The notes: generated by a model not told the origin, from the letters alone. DNA of 64,000 nucleotides from Ryuthela nishihirai (GCA_038380435.1 JAWZYU010000019.1:29165801-29229800); one strand, 5' to 3'; shown: positions 43,689 to 55,564, counted from the first letter of the stretch. Made by a program: numbers and translations.

Positions 43689-43744
43689 CCGTAAAAGGCT
43701 GGATTTTGTTTTTATTTTTTTCTAGATCCGGGCTCTGTTCATAG

Positions 43745-44744
43745 ATTTCATTTGTTTGTGTGATTATCCACAATTCAAGCGTTTTCGTCAGGAATTGCAA
43801 GGTGGAAAAGTGAGAGAAGGGGGGGGGGGAAGCAAGTTTTACTCACACTATATCTAGGACAACTCTCATTATACGGCCACTGCTTCAAGATCTTTATCTA
43901 GAGATTATTCAGTTGGCTCTTTTTTGTTTCTATTGGTTTCATATAAGTTTGATTTAACTTTGATATTCAATGTGAAGGCTTCAAATAAAAAGTAACAAGA
44001 AAGTATATTATCGCCATTAACATTCGTTAGATGTCTGGAGAAGTGTGAAATCAATAATCAGTCCGCCCCTTCTAGTCACGATTGCTACCCATACCTTTTC
44101 TAGAGCGTTGAGGTCTGGGTTTGTGGCCAAGTTAAGTAGTAATCAAACGCCTGATACCTCGTCGGTTGCCTCTGATGAGACCTGTGAAGACGGACACGCC
44201 AAATTATAGGGGGACGAGGCAAATAAGTGCTTCGAGCCTTGAAACTTGCCCACAAAAGCAAATGAAAACAAAAATGAAACGTCTGGGCCAGATGATGTGG
44301 TGTGATAATCTTAACCATTGCTAGTGCAAGGTGACAGAATGTGTACATTGTACGCATATCTTTTTCATACGCAACTGAAGATATATGCACCATTTTTGTA
44401 GTCCTATAAAGGGTGAATAAAAATTAGCCTATAATTCCAAAGCACGGTAAATTACTTTTTAAATTACTTTAACCTGTTTTATTTTTTTTCAATCATTTTG
44501 TATATCTGTTAGGAGAAAAAACAGAATTTTTCATTCTCCTTTTTTTTTTCAGTAGAATTTTAAAAGCTATATTTACCTCGAGTAAATATATTACTTAAAA
44601 TCATCCAGAAGAAAAATTTCCCATGGAGGATAATTTTCACCAATTTTATTGTTTAAATTTCCATCTCGAAGAAAAAATTTTGCGGATATTTTAGAGCGTG
44701 AAATTAAACGTTTAAGAAATGAGAATATTTATAAGAATATTTGA
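43745..44744. other. Unassigned stretch
   Basis: No gene recognised. 44050-44400 is more complex and less AT-rich than its neighbours but its 97-codon minus frame (44393-44100) shows no domain. Confidence 0.45.
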
Positions 44745-44757
44745 TCTCGTGATAGAG

Positions 44758-45130
44758 TTGGGTTGTTTTACCTCTGAGCGGCACTTTTTTGCACACCATG
44801 GGCTAAATGGCCCAGGTCACATGGACCCCGAAGGCTCAGAGAAGGTTGGGGGAGGGGACCCACTGGAACAGCTGTTGGGAGACAGATGGTAGCCTCCCGT
44901 CAAGGCCATCCAGCGTGTTCTTTAACGTGCACAGGGTATGGCTCTCCCGCACACGGGGCCACGGCTTAACGTCCCATCCGACGGACGGCGGCCTTTCAAA
45001 GCTCATCGGTGTCCTCTACTGACCGTGGAATTTTGCGGAGATAAATCTCAATGCTGACCCAGCTGGGACTGGAACCTGGGAACTACAGATTACGAGTCTG
45101 GCGCGCTACCGACTAAGCCACCCTCGCCCC
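44758..45130 (-). mobile_element. SINE1, full length with 13-bp target duplication
   Basis: Flanked by TCTCGTGATAGAG at 44745-44757 and 45131-45143. A short deletion removes the GCAGGGCGGG part. Near-consensus otherwise. Confidence 0.95.
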
Positions 45131-45143
45131 TCTCGTGATAGAG

Positions 45144-45879
45144 ACAGTAAATTTTATTACACTCACTTTTAAAGGCATCTTAACAGCGTTAAGGTGATGT
45201 AACTATATTTTACAGATATCTACTGATAATATTTCTTTGGGTGTAATTCTGTATTTATAAACATTCTTTATTACCATTTTTGTACAATTTTATATATTGT
45301 TAATAACTATTAGACTATATTTCCAACATTTTTTTCTATCTTTCTGTGCTTTCTAGACCTTCCAACTTCTTTTCCAACTCCAGTTTCTTTCTTCCAGGTT
45401 TTACATTAAAATCAACATTTTACACATCATTTAAATCTTTTCTCTTTTCATAGAGTGATGACCACAGCGATGATCACTCGTCGCTGTGGAAATGATTGAT
45501 GGATTAGGACTGGATCGTAGTGGTTAACAGGATGCTTATTTTGAGTGGAAAATTCAGACTCCCTGGGTTTAATAACTGATGCACACAACTAGAGAATATT
45601 ATTTAAATTTTAATATTTACAATATACTTTATGTATCTAAATAAATCCGCTCGCGCAATATTCAGGTTCTTATTAACAGCGATGCAGGAAATTGATTTTC
45701 TCCTGTCCTCCCAAGACCCAAGTGGCCCCAAGCCATTCGGCAAAATGACCATAAAAAGTCAAAACTTCTCCATCGACGTCAATCTTCGTCCGTATTCTAG
45801 AAGTTAGCCAATGCAGTCTAAAAATTCAAAATTCTCTTTGCTCATCATTGCAGTGCTCTGATGCTTGATGTATGGGTTG
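45144..45879. other. Unassigned stretch
   Basis: No gene recognised. 45500-45570 contains GTAGTGGTTAACAGG, which could be an A-box relic of a tRNA-like element, but no good B box follows. Confidence 0.45.
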
Positions 45880-46065
45880 TGAACAACTCACAAGGACTGC
45901 AAGGGCTCAGATAAGGTTGGGGATCAGGGACGTATTCGACAGATGTTAAGAGACGGACTGTAGTCTCTCTTCAAGACCATGCATAATGAGCAGAGTATGG
46001 CTCTGTTGTATACAGCGCCACGGGGTTTAACTTCCTATCCGACGAACGGTGGAATTTCCAAACCG
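45880..46065 (-). mobile_element. SINE1, partial
   Basis: AACTCACAAGGACTGCAAGG to GAACGGTGGAATTTCC. Both ends are lost. Confidence 0.82.
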
Positions 46066-46415
46066 AATTGCATTTACACATTCTGAAGAATTGCACTTCA
46101 AACTTGATGATGTGGAAACTTTTTTGCATTGATTTGCAAGAACTGTTTATACGTTTCACAATAATGGATGTTACTTCTTTTCTGAAAATCACACTTTCTG
46201 GATCACTAGAAATTGTTTTGCAAGTTTTTGTTTTGAGTTTCTTCGTTTTTTTTTGTGTATTTTTTAAATGCGACGACTGAAGTTTTCAATTTAAATTGTT
46301 TCTGTATGGAAATCTCACGAACAATCTACGCTTTTGAGGTCTCAGTATACTTTTGAGGTCTTTGTATACTGTTAAACATTATCTGAAATAAAAATTATCT
46401 ATCTATCATACTATG

Positions 46416-46495
46416 GCATATAAACTGACAGGTCCTGTCATACCTCTGTGGCAAGCAGCTGCTTGAGGGGATATTATTTAATTATTATTATTATC
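46416..46495 (+). mobile_element. SINE2, 5'-truncated
   Basis: GGCATATAAACTGACAGG to CAGCTGCTTGAGGGGATATT with an ATT tail. Confidence 0.88.
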
Positions 46496-46534
46496 TATAT
46501 ATCTATCTAATAGCGTTCCTTTTCTGACCTGGTG

Positions 46535-46585
46535 GTGTGCTGGATAACGGAGATGAAACTCAACACTGCGCAGCTGGGATATTAA
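46535..46585 (-). mobile_element. SINE1 head-side fragment
   Basis: ACGGAGATGAAACTCAACAC and GCGCAGCTGGGA correspond to the head-body junction. Short and uncertain. Confidence 0.5.
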
Positions 46586-46640
46586 CGCTGTTGGGAGATT
46601 CGGGAAATGCGAATCGTAACATTTCATCATTACCTATTTC

Positions 46641-46752
46641 CACACAACCAGAATATCCAGAAAATATATAGAATATATCAAAGATGGCAAATGGATATCC
46701 ATTAGCCATCTTAGATATCTTTTGGCTATTTTATGGATATTGTGGTTGTGTT
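46641..46752. repeat. 112-bp foldback element
   Basis: Outer arms CACACAACCAGAATATCCA (46641-46659) and TGGATATTGTGGTTGTGTT (46734-46752). An inner palindrome centred on GGATATCC has AGATGGCAAAT and ATTAGCCATCT as arms (46682-46711). Looks like a small non-autonomous DNA element. Confidence 0.8.
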
Positions 46753-46759
46753 GGTATCT

Positions 46760-47400
46760 AACTTAAAAAGAATTTTTAATTTATAGCTTAAAATAAAGAA
46801 ATTAAATGTCTACAGACGGCAAATGAAAACATTAGTTCAGTTTTTGAAACGAGCTCACAATATTCCAAACTAACAAACCCGAAGTATTCGCCCATTGACA
46901 TCTATTTCGTTGACAGTCGTTGAGTCTCAGTTAACTGTTAGCACTCTGAACAAGGGAAAAAACTAGTCAATGAGATCGCCTTGAACTCGCGTGTTTCATT
47001 CCGAAGCACAAATGCCCCTCTATAATTCGTTGCTGTGATTTCAATCTTTCTGTGTATTCATCCGCAAATGATTATATCATCCCGCCCCCACGTCTTCTCT
47101 TTCGTACATTTCCTCGTTTATTCGTGCCCATCGCAGTAAACTAGCGTTCATTTTCTGGTTCAAAGCGTATCTTTTATACATTTAATAACACTATTCAACG
47201 AGAAATACCAATAGCCGCAGGCGAATTTAAAATGCTTATTTTTAAAAAAAGAAAAAAGATTATCATTTTCCAACTTAAGCGCCTAACTAATGAAACAAAT
47301 GGGAAAAGGCAAATGTTAATATTCTATTAGTACTTATCTAGCTTTTTTTTTTTGGAACCAAAAAAAATTGAGATTTTTTCATTACCCTTGGAGGGATGTG
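46760..47400. other. Unassigned stretch
   Basis: No gene or repeat recognised. Confidence 0.5.
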
Positions 47401-47404
47401 TAAA

Positions 47405-47536
47405 TTGGATGCTGTCTCCTAACAGCTGTCCAGTAGGTTCCTTCTCCCCAACCTTGTCAGAGCCACAGGGATCCTTGTGACCTGGCCATTTATCCCATTG
47501 TATTGAAACGCTCTGCTCAGAGGTAAAAATAGCCTA
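47405..47536 (+). mobile_element. SINE1, 5'-truncated
   Basis: CTGTCTCCTAACAGCTGTCC to CTGCTCAGAGGTAAAAATAG. Only the 3' third is present. Confidence 0.85.
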
Positions 47537-47644
47537 GCATGTTAGTTTTAAATGCATTGATAGTATTAAAAGATAAATCTAAAAAAACATTACAAACCAA
47601 AATCAAATTTTCAGAAGACTACATCCCTTTTAAATTAGATTGGA

Positions 47645-47990
47645 TCGTTTTAACTTTGAGCGCACTTTTTTTTTTGCACACAATGGACTAAATGGTTAGG
47701 TCACAAGGACCCCAAGGGCACAGAGAAGGTTGGGGAAAGGGAATCCACTGGACACGAGACAGATGGAAACCTCCAATCAAGGTCATCCAACATGTTCTTT
47801 AACGTACCGAGGGTATGGCTTTCCCACACACGGCGCCACGCCGCATTGGACGGACGGCGACCCACGTTCTTCGGTGTCCCTTTTCTGACGACGGTAGGGG
47901 TTAACAATGATAAATCTCAACGCCGGTGCAGTTGGGACTCGAACCTGCCAATTGCACATTACGAGTGTAATCGCTACCAAGAGAAACCTA
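47645..47990 (-). mobile_element. SINE1, old
   Basis: GGATCGTTTTAACTTTGAGC at the tail to CACATTACGAGTGTAATCGC at the head relic. Confidence 0.87.
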
Positions 47991-48229
47991 TGCTCTTTGT
48001 GTTGGAAAGAATCATCCGAAAGTGAAATGTAATATAAGAATTTCTGCATTAAAATTAAGACTGAATTTTAGTTGACTTCAAAATAGTTGTTTGTCTCTTA
48101 ATTCAATAGCCGTATTTGCGATTTAAATTCGGTAGCTACAGTTTTAATTGCCAACTCGGGAGCATATACTTCTTGATTAGGATATAATCCAACACTTAAT
48201 TGCAGCTTAATGCTTAGAATACTGCAGAT

Positions 48230-48430
48230 TTAAAAAAATAAATACCCTCTCAAGCAGTTACTTGCCACAGAGGTCTGACAGGAGCCTGTCAGTTTATATG
48301 CCATAGTAGAAGGTCTGTGAGGATGGCAGGCCCTCAGCAGAAAAACGACACAAACAGCTATGCCTTAACCCGGGGTTCGAACCCAGGTCCCTTAGATCAG
48401 TAGCCAAGCGCGCTAAACACTCGGCCATAA
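48230..48430 (-). mobile_element. SINE2, full length
   Basis: Tail AAAAAAATAAATACC, body, then head (CGCTAAACACTCGGCCAT). B box on the minus strand GGTTCGAACCC. Confidence 0.9.
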
Positions 48431-48890
48431 CTGTAATTATATATCCTACGACTTAATTATAGCTCTCAATGTTATTACGGTTTCTGCTTTAGCATATACA
48501 AGCTGCATTTATACAAATGATAAAGATATGTATCACTGAAATCTAAGATTCCACTATTGTTAAGCAGTTTTTATCCAAAATATTTCTTTATACCTACCGT
48601 GAATGCAATACATGGGCATGACATTCTCGATGTTTTCATTACTCCTAGTTCTTAGCAGATACATATTATCAACGTTTACGGATTTTGTTAAGGTTTTATA
48701 TTGTGAATTTTCTTTTTTCTCCTATAAGTAAAAAGAGGAAAAAAATCTTTAAATATTATATCGGAGTTCTTATTTCTTAAAATTTTCTTTATTCTACCAA
48801 AATAAAATAATATTAAAAAACTGTTATTCAATATTAAGATTTTATAGAAACTTTCGCGAATGAAAAAGTTTAATGAAATATTAAAGAGGA
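48431..48890. other. Unassigned AT-rich stretch
   Basis: Nothing recognisable. Confidence 0.5.
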
Positions 48891-48897
48891 TTTGTAT

Positions 48898-49262
48898 TGT
48901 TAATTTCTGAGAGGCGCTTTTTTTTTGCAAACAATGGGCTAAATGGTTAGGTCACACGGACCTTAACGACTCAGAAATAATTGGGGGAAGGGGACCCACT
49001 GGAAAGCCCTTAGGAGACAGATGGAAGCTTTCCGTCAAGGCCATCCAGCGTGTTTTTAACGTGAACGTGGCATGGCTCTCTCTCACACGGTGCCACGGCT
49101 TAACGCCCCATCCTATGGACGGCTGTCTTTTCAAGCCCATCAGTGTCTCCTACTGACCGAGGGCAGGGCGGGGAGTTTTATGAAGATTAATCATAACGCT
49201 GACGTAGCTGGACTCGAACCTGGGAACTGCAGAAATTACGCGCCTGGCCCACTTCCAAGCTG
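48898..49262 (-). mobile_element. SINE1, old full-length copy
   Basis: TTTCTGAGAGGCGCTTTTTT at the tail, GAACCTGGGAACTGCAGAAA near the head. Confidence 0.88.
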
Positions 49263-49272
49263 TGCCTTCATT

Positions 49273-49515
49273 GAGTTTTATCCTCACTAAACCTCCACCC
49301 TGCCCTCGGACAGAAAGGTCTGTCCATCTGATGGGACGTAAAGCCATGGCCATATGTATAGGAGACCCATACTCTGTGCACATTAACGAACACACGGGAT
49401 GGACTTGAATGGAGGCTTCAATCTGTTTCGTAACAGCTGTCCAGTGGGATCCTTTCCCTAACTTATCTGAGTCTTTGGTGTTCTTGCGACCCCAAAGCCC
49501 CAGAGACCACAAAGA
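49273..49515 (+). mobile_element. SINE1, 5'-truncated old copy
   Basis: Begins in the body at TTTATCCTCACTAAACCTCC and reaches TTCTTGCGACCCCAAAG. Lies head to head with the minus-strand copy to its left. Confidence 0.82.
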
Positions 49516-50345
49516 CTACACACTCGGAGACCACCAAGCGTTCCAGAATTGGCGTAGACATCGGAAACTTTAACTTTACAGTTCAGATACATAGATGATA
49601 TTGGAGTAAGTTAAGGTTCTGTTGAGGTAAGTGCGATGATTTTTGTTCTGCAGATGCATGTCAAGACATTAAGCCTGTACAAAAAACTGTTGCTCCGAGT
49701 TAAAACAACATCCAGCGATTTCCCTTACACTTGTCAAATCATCCACAATTAAGAAGTTGGGATAATCAGTAAAGCATTGATATCTCTTCATAACACCCTA
49801 CGGTGACTCTTCTCCAAATGACTTCCACTCCACAAGCTGAAATATCATCTGTGATCTCGAAAGACTGTAACTTCCCACTAGCAAGTGACAACCACGCACC
49901 AAAACAACTTTGTGATAAAGTGACGCACTAAACTGTTACGCGCCTTTCTCTGTGGTTCCTACAAGTGACGATAATCATCTGGTGAAATTAGCCTCAGGTG
50001 GAGGAGACCTACACCGTCCATGTTCGGAGCTCTCCATTTCCAAACCCTGTCTGCGAATAGCAGATTAATGGACGGCCGAGCTCCCCAGCAGGATAACCTG
50101 TATTTTCTTTCGACATAGCAATTCATCTACTGCTGCCTAGTACTATCAAACACGACCCATAGAGTCAGGTTAATAGTGTCTTTCTGCAATATACAAACAA
50201 AAGATAAGGGACTATCCATAAGTTGTGAAAAATATTTTTAGCGAATATCACATAGTTCTCACTATTTATGTAATGTTTGAATTTGCTCCTTGAAAAAGCT
50301 TTGCTCTTAATTCTACGCAACAAATTTATTTCATAAAGGTCTTTT
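49516..50345. other. Unassigned complex stretch
   Basis: Less AT-rich than average and without SINE similarity. No open frame worth calling on either strand, no domain. It could be decayed transposon or conserved non-coding DNA. Confidence 0.4.
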
Positions 50346-50360
50346 TTTTGTGTGTGTGTG

Positions 50361-50738
50361 GCGGGGGTGGCTCAGTCGGTAGCTCGCCAGGCTCATAATC
50401 TGCAGTTCCCAGGTTCGAGTCCCAGCTGGGTCTGCGTTGAGACTTATCTCCGCAAAATTCCCCGCCCCGCTCACGGTCAGTAGGGGACACCGACGGGCTT
50501 TATAAAGGCCGCCGTCCGTCGGATGGGACGTTAAGCCGTGACCCCGTGTGCGGGAGCCATACCCTGTGCACGTTAAAGAACACGCTGGATGGCCTTGACG
50601 GGAGGCTACCATCTGTCTCCCAACAGCTGTTCCAGTGGGTTTCCTCCTCCAACCTTCTCTGAGCCTTCGGGGTCCTTGTGACCTGGCCTTTAGCCCATGT
50701 TGTGCAAAAAAGTGCCGCTCAGAGGTAAAACAACCGAA
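50361..50738 (+). mobile_element. SINE1, full length
   Basis: GGCGGGGGTGGCTCAGTCGG head, B box GGTTCGAGTCC. Flanked by related CTTTTTTTGTGTG stretches near 50341 and 50739. Confidence 0.93.
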
Positions 50739-50759
50739 CTCTTTTTTTGTGTGCATTTA

Positions 50760-51310
50760 GCTTACAATGTATTCAAGTTCTACGACCCCTCTCCCAAATA
50801 TAACACCATCTTATCACTTCTCTATCCTTTACAACACACTTGTATTAGAATCTCTCTTTCCCAGGTAGCAGAACACACTTTCCTAAATGCCCTCTCTCCC
50901 ACGTAGCACAACACCCTTTTCCCCATAAGACACTAAGAAGGACCCTGTGCCCTTATATAACAACATCCTCCAAATGACCCACTCCTATGAAACTCTATAT
51001 TCTAAGCCCCCTCTCTCGCCAATGTAATTTAAAGTAGGATCCCATACTCTAAATGTTATACCTCTCCTTCGAAGTTTCTCTCCCATGCAAAACTAAATCC
51101 CACTCTTCCACATGTAACATTATCCAACATTCCTCCGTTAAATAATAATATTCTCCAAAGCCCTCGCTCCATGTAACCCTATCTAAGACTCCTTTTTTGC
51201 GAATCTAACACCGTATAGATCCCACTCCCTACATAACACCACCTTCGAAGTTCATCTAACAATAATATTTCTCTTTATTCCGGACAGCACTACCTAATTG
51301 CCCCTCCCTA
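50760..51310. repeat. Decayed pyrimidine-rich tandem repeat
   Basis: Units of roughly 40-50 bp with words like CCCACTCTTCCACATGTAAC, CCCTCGCTCCATGTAACCCT, CCCTCTCTCCCACGTAGCAC and CCACTCCCTACATAACACCA. Too diverged for an exact period. Confidence 0.72.
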
Positions 51311-52160
51311 ATGCAACAAAAAACGAATTCTTAGTTGCTGCTTGTCTAAAAAAGCTTTTGTGAGCTTTGACAATATTTCTACCAGTTGCAAAATATTCCA
51401 ATTGAATTCTAGATTCCATTCAGATCCATTTACGAATGATATAGTGATCTCTACACGTGCACACGTGCAACTTTTATGTGCCAATGATTTAAATTTTAAA
51501 GCAATAAAAAAGCAGAAAAGAAAATTATCTTCCGTTGCATACATAAATCTAAATAATAAATAATATAAAATCACTTTCTCGTTCGATTCCTGCAATTAAC
51601 AGCAATATAAAAAAAAGATTTAAAGCCCTATTTATGAGTCTGGATTTTCTCATTGACTGCTTTTGCTGAAGTGGTTTTCCACAGCAGCCTATTGTCATAC
51701 ATAGATGCACCAGACCAGACCAATGCTCTCCTTTCTTGCTCCTGAGAGACATAAACCAGTAAAGAATGCCTTCGTTGACCTTGAGACTGCCATTCAACAA
51801 ATAACAAAAAAAAAGAGAGTAAAATTCACATCTGTAGCAAGTCAACAACAAAACATGAGGTCATTCCCAAAGGTTAAAAAATAAAATCACCCTTCACTCT
51901 TACTTTTCTGACATGCGTAATGTGGTTCGAATGCTGTTCTCTTGACTTTATTCGTTTCTCTTTCTCTCTAGACTCATAAATTATAACGATGGATGCATGT
52001 AAACTGTCAGATCAATCTTTCTTTTTCAGCACAAAGGTGTAAAATGAAGGTAGAAAAATCTTGTGTCGATCATTCAAGCTTTTCCTATTGCTTATTATTT
52101 TACTTTGTAGATTATAGCTTTCAAACTGGATTCTCTTATCTTCGTGTTTAAATAATTCTC
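51311..52160. other. Unassigned stretch
   Basis: No gene recognised. The minus strand near 51690-51640 (ATGACAATAGGCTGCTGTGG) resembles 28462-28500, so part of it is probably an unclassified repeat. Confidence 0.45.
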
Positions 52161-52164
52161 TTGG

Positions 52165-52290
52165 TTGCTTTTTGTGCATACAGTGGGGTAAATGGCCAGT
52201 TCAAAGATTACACCAAGGACTCACAATTGAGTAGGGAAGGTGACCCACTGGGCAGTTGTTAGCAGACAGATGGAAAGCTCTCGTCAAGGA
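52165..52290 (-). mobile_element. SINE1, 3' fragment
   Basis: TTTTTGTGCATACAGTGGGG to AAGCTCTCGTCAAGGATAAG. Confidence 0.82.
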
Positions 52291-52433
52291 TAAGCACCGT
52301 AAAGAATAGGAGGGTCTAAAGCTGAGAAATGGTAAAAACGGAAAAAAATATCCTTGGAAACGAACATTCCATATTTGACAGAGGCAATTGACTTTCTATA
52401 TATTAGTACAACCAGCCGCCGACTAACATGAAT

Positions 52434-52779
52434 GGGGCGGGGGTGGCTCAGTCGGTAGCGCGCCAAGCTCGTAATCTGCAGTTCCCAGGTTTGAGTGCCA
52501 GCTGGGTCAGCGTCGAGATTTATCTCCGCAAAACTCTCCGTCAAAACGGCCACCGTCGTCGGATGGGACGTTAAGCCGTGGCTCTGTATGCGGGAGAGTC
52601 ATACCCTGTGCACGTTACAGAACATACTGGATGGCCTTGACGGGAGGCTACCATCTGTCTCCTAACAGTTGTTCCAGTGGGTCCCCTCCTCCAACCTTCT
52701 CTGAGCCTTCAGGGTCCTTGTGACCTGGTCATTTAGCTCATTGTGTGCAAAAAAGTGCCGCTCGAGGTAAAACAACCCA
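52434..52779 (+). mobile_element. SINE1 with internal deletion and target duplication
   Basis: Flanked by ACTAACATGAAT at 52422-52433 and 52780-52791. The segment from CCCTGCCCACGG to GGGCTTGGAAA is missing, so this is a shortened variant with intact ends and promoter boxes. Confidence 0.94.
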
Positions 52780-52791
52780 ACTAACATGAAT

Positions 52792-53395
52792 TTAACTAAC
52801 ACGATTTTTAGAATTGGGCTTGTATTCGACTTACACGATTTCTCAACTACTTCTCCATAACCGTTTATATTATTGTATTTACCATATTAGAAGATACCTA
52901 GTATGTTCTTATTGCCTCACCTATATGACTTATCCTTCTTCATAATTTCAGCACATGCAAAAAGATGTTTCACATTTTCCTATAAAAAATAATGAGTTTA
53001 GACGCTATAACACGTAATATATTTGTAAGCAATAGAGTACAATTTAATTGGGGCTAACACATGAAGATTAACGCGTATGTAAATTCATCCTGATTGGTTA
53101 AAGATTGTCAAGTGCTGAGCAGAAATTCTTTGCTAGATGTACAGTTAGTCATCTTCACTATTCGACAAAAACGTTTACAAAAATAAGTTTCTCGTTTTCA
53201 TTCTTTAGTATTCGACAGTCATCTATTCGTACTCTGTATTAACCCCCTTACTTAATCCCGTTTTACCCCCCCCCCCCTTCACTAGATCCTGCATTGCGTA
53301 CTTTTATGCAAATAATTTGTTCAAATTGAAATAATGCCTTCAGTCTCCGCAGATTTTTCTTATCACTTATTATTTTTCTTTGAAGACAGTAATAT
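52792..53395. other. Unassigned AT-rich stretch
   Basis: Holds a C run at 53268-53278. No gene recognised. Confidence 0.5.
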
Positions 53396-53397
53396 TA

Positions 53398-53593
53398 TAA
53401 AATACCCCCTCAAGCATCTGCTTGCCACAGAAGTATGACAAGAGCTTGTCAGTTTATACTCCAGAGTAGAAGGTCTGAGAGGATGGCAGGACCTCAGCAG
53501 AAAAACGACACAAAATCCATGCCTTATCCGAGGATCGAATCCAGGTCCCTTAGATCAGTAGCCAAGCGCGCTAACCACTCGGCCACAGGACGC
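53398..53593 (-). mobile_element. SINE2, full length
   Basis: Tail reduced to AAAATACCCC, body intact, head ending CTAACCACTCGGCCACAGGA. Confidence 0.9.
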
Positions 53594-53711
53594 ACAATCA
53601 TATTATAGCTTTCAAAATGGTTTCTCTAATCTTTGTTTCTAAATAGTTTCTCTTACTTGTTGAATTGATCCAGCACAAAAATGCCACTCAGAAATAAAAA
53701 TAGCAAGAAAA

Positions 53712-54060
53712 GATTTATCTCTGAGCGGCAATTTTTTTGCACACAGTGGGATAACTGCGCCAGGCCACAAAGATCGCGAGGACTCAGAGAGGTTTGGGGG
53801 ATGGAGACCCACTGGACAGCTGTTAGGAGATAGGTGGTAGACTCGCTTCAAGGACTTCCAGTGTGTTCTTTAACCTACACAGCGACTGGCTCTCCTGCAC
53901 ACGTCACCAAGACTTAGCATCCCATCCGACAGACGGCGGCCTTTCTAAGTCCAGTATTCCCTACTGACCGAGGCAAAGCGGGGATAAATATCAACCCTGG
54001 CCCAGCTGGGAACTGCAAATTACGAGACTTACTCGCTACCGACTAAGCCACCTCTTCCCC
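53712..54060 (-). mobile_element. SINE1, old full-length copy
   Basis: ATTTATCTCTGAGCGGCAAT at the tail, GGGAACTGCAAATTACGAGA and CTAAGCCACCTCTTCCCC at the head. Confidence 0.9.
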
Positions 54061-54064
54061 AGAA

Positions 54065-54415
54065 TTTTTGTGTAGGTAAATGGCCACATCACAAGTACAC
54101 CAATGCCAGCCACAAAAATTGTAAGGTAAATGAATAGGTAATTGTGTAGGTAAAATGTGTAGGTAAATGACCACATCACAAGTATACCAATGCCAGCCAA
54201 CAGCAATGTTCACAGTTGTGTAGGGAAAGTGACGCCCTGGACAAGTTGTTACGAGACGGATGGAAACCTCTCGTAAAGAATATCCAGCGTGTTCTTCAAC
54301 GTGCACGGGGTATGGCTCTCCTTCACAGGATCGTGGTTTAACGGAGATAAATTACAGCCCTGATGCAAATGGGACTCGAAACTGGAAAGTCAAATCGCGA
54401 GCCTGGCGCATTGGT
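54065..54415 (-). mobile_element. SINE1 relic with internal 40-bp direct repeat
   Basis: GTAGGTAAATGGCCACATCA at about 54072 recurs as GTAGGTAAATGACCACATCA at 54159, each followed by CAATGCCAGCC. From 54225 SINE1 body words follow (GACGGATGGAAACCTCTCGT, GTGTTCTTCAACGTGCACGG), ending in a head relic at TCGCGAGCCTGGCGCA. Confidence 0.75.
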
Positions 54416-54684
54416 TTAGCCAAATAGCCAGCGCATTGATTTAGTCAAATGTATTTTAGACTTCATAAAAGATGGCGGATTGGCTTAGCCAAATAGCCAG
54501 CGCATTGATTTAGTCAAATGTATTTTAGACTTCATAAAAGATGGCGCATTGGCTTAGCCAAATAGCCAGCGCATTGATTTAAACAAATGTATTTTAGACT
54601 TCATAAAAGATGGCGCATTGGCTTAGCCAAATAGCCAGCGCATTGATTTAGCCAAATGTATTTTAGACTTCATAAAAGATGGCG
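54409..54684. repeat. 69-bp tandem repeat, four exact-length units
   Basis: Units start at 54409, 54478, 54547 and 54616, each ATTGGCTTAGCCAAATAGCC ... CATAAAAGATGGCG. All are 69 bp and differ by a few bases. A fifth start at 54685 leads into the palindrome. Confidence 0.95.
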
Positions 54685-54790
54685 GATTGGCTTAGCCGGC
54701 TAATCCGCCATCTTTTATGAAGTCATTCGAATGAATAACGTGAGTCATGCCAAAAACTGCCCAACAGCTATGGGATAGCAAATGGATAAC
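54665..54790. repeat. Palindrome with 23-bp arms plus shared flank, copy 1
   Basis: Arms GACTTCATAAAAGATGGCGG... (54665-54687) and its exact reverse complement (54702-54724) around TTAGCCGGCTAA. The flank to 54790 (GTGAGTCATGCCAAAAACTG, GGGATAGCAAATG) is also found at 55682-55742. Confidence 0.93.
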
Positions 54791-55069
54791 GCAGCATACA
54801 TTGGAGCGGGAGTTATGTAGATATAACTTAACGTTTTTTTTATCTACCAATAAATACTTTTTTAAAACAGCACTACACTAGTACAAAAGCAAAGGACAGA
54901 GAAATTATATATTTTTTGTATTTAAAGGAATTGATTTATGAAAATTATATATCTTTATATTTAAAGGAATTGATTTATGCGTACAATTCATACCCCTGGG
55001 AGGTGGGGAAAACTCATCACTTTCAGATATAAATTTTTTTATTGATACACAATGATAATATACACTACC

Positions 55070-55560
55070 CTAAAAAATGTTAAAGAATTTTTATGTTATG
55101 TCAATGGGAAATCTAACTTCAAAGTTCTATAATTTCTAAAACACGAATTGAATGGGAAAATATGGCTGAAGATAAGGATTATCTGGTTTCATAAATTAAG
55201 GAAAATCCCCATGTAAGTCAATGGGAAACTAACGTCAAAGCTCTATAACTTCTAAAATAATTTTTGCTTTGTTTTGAAAAATGGGATTGCAGATAAAGAT
55301 CTCAATCATATAAATCAATATCTCGATTTTCAACAATACTCGTTCAGTATTTATGAGTTATGGAAGTTTGAATATTTAACAACAGCAATGATAGTCTTAG
55401 AAACTTTATACAAAACTGAAGAATAGTGAAAGAATTCTTTACACAAAGTTCTAAAATACAAACTTGTTTTATTAAACACTTTGACACAATACCTATTACT
55501 AAGTTTTAATTAATTTCTGAAGTCATTTTTTGTGGCTGGCATTGTTATTGCTAAATATTG
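55070..55560 (+). repeat. Dispersed AT-rich element (TACACT start)
   Basis: Starts TACACTACCCTAAAAAATGT. Contains GTCAATGGGAAATCTAACTT and again GTCAATGGGAAACTAACGTC, each before TATAATTTCTAAAA-like words, i.e. an internal duplication. Ends in AATACCTATTACTAAGTTTT. Similar to 32253-32660. Confidence 0.65.
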
Positions 55561-55564
55561 GCGA

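Larger units (their letters stand above)
42856..43736. mobile_element. hAT-like non-autonomous element carrying two nested insertions
   Basis: Ends: CAGAGTCGGATCTAGAA on the left and, reversed, CAGAGCCCGGATCTAGAA on the right. Flanked by GTTCACAG (42848-42855) and GTTCATAG (43737-43744), an 8-bp duplication with one change. Its interior was later hit by another hAT-type element (43003-43288) and a SINE1 (43309-43688), leaving roughly 200 bp of its own sequence. No transposase. Confidence 0.78.

Noticed and set aside
45500..45570. tRNA-like relic (GTAGTGGTTAACAGG)
   Set aside because: Only an A-box-like word; no convincing B box.
54409..54684. Origin or regulatory iteron array
   Set aside because: Exact 69-bp units are explained by tandem expansion of a dispersed repeat that also occurs as a single copy 1.1 kb away.
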